64,000 nt of DNA, taken from NCBI RefSeq assembly GCF_026151205.1, contig NC_087075.1, forward strand, positions 7,704,858 through 7,768,857, read 5' to 3'; not shown here. Below are more model-generated notes on this DNA. The model made no database searches and was not told where the DNA came from. It saw only the letters and a program-made list of their open reading frames with translations. The stretch is from Bolinopsis microptera (taxonomy: Eukaryota; Ctenophora; Tentaculata; Lobata; Bolinopsidae). Positions within the stretch are counted from its first letter, which is position 1.

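Overview
The window is intron-rich, AT-rich (roughly two thirds A+T) animal DNA. Genes have many short exons with GT..AG introns, minisatellites fill the introns, and several transposon families are present. The proteins (Gfo/Idh/MocA oxidoreductase, RhoGEF with DH, PH and WD40-like parts, BTB protein, C2H2 fingers, divergent 7TM receptors) fit an invertebrate, perhaps a cnidarian or another early-branching animal. I cannot name the species.

Layout. 1-530: first coding exon of a BTB protein (minus), running off the left edge. 1073-2048: C2H2 zinc-finger gene (minus) broken by a frameshift. 3747-6702: a nine-exon Gfo/Idh/MocA dehydrogenase (minus, 387 aa), fully assembled here. 6703-15233: about 8.5 kb without a convincing gene, holding tandem repeats, a LINE tail, a non-autonomous mariner-type element and a cluster of hairpin repeats. 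15234 to beyond 64000: one very large minus-strand gene for an ARHGEF17/ARHGEF10-type Rho guanine nucleotide exchange factor. I assembled 34 exons in phase (3,942 nt, 1,313 aa plus stop), giving DH, PH, helical linker, long disordered linker and C-terminal WD40-like domain. Its N-terminus lies outside the window.

The introns of this RhoGEF gene hold everything else. There is an antisense secreted orphan protein (16514-17359). There is a single-exon secreted beta-helix protein (19001-21229). A young 16-kb Ty3/Gypsy element (29507-45525) has gag, pol, an env-like gene and an extra ORF with GR-rich repeats. Three tandem 7TM paralogs (48975-56665) include one intact copy, one frameshifted copy and one split by a transposon.

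The most interesting signal is a pair of elements with related ends. One (34118-37665) is inserted in the env-like gene and the other (51409-54172) in a 7TM gene. Both begin TAGTWAGGG, both are flanked by a 3-bp TTA duplication, and both have long inverted repeats (about 0.38 and 1.0 kb). The first carries a decayed gene for an uncharacterised, widely expanded animal protein family with the signature of an XPG/FEN1-like nuclease and no recognisable DDE transposase. This suggests that the protein family is encoded by a DNA transposon. A textbook -1 frameshift signal joins gag and pol.
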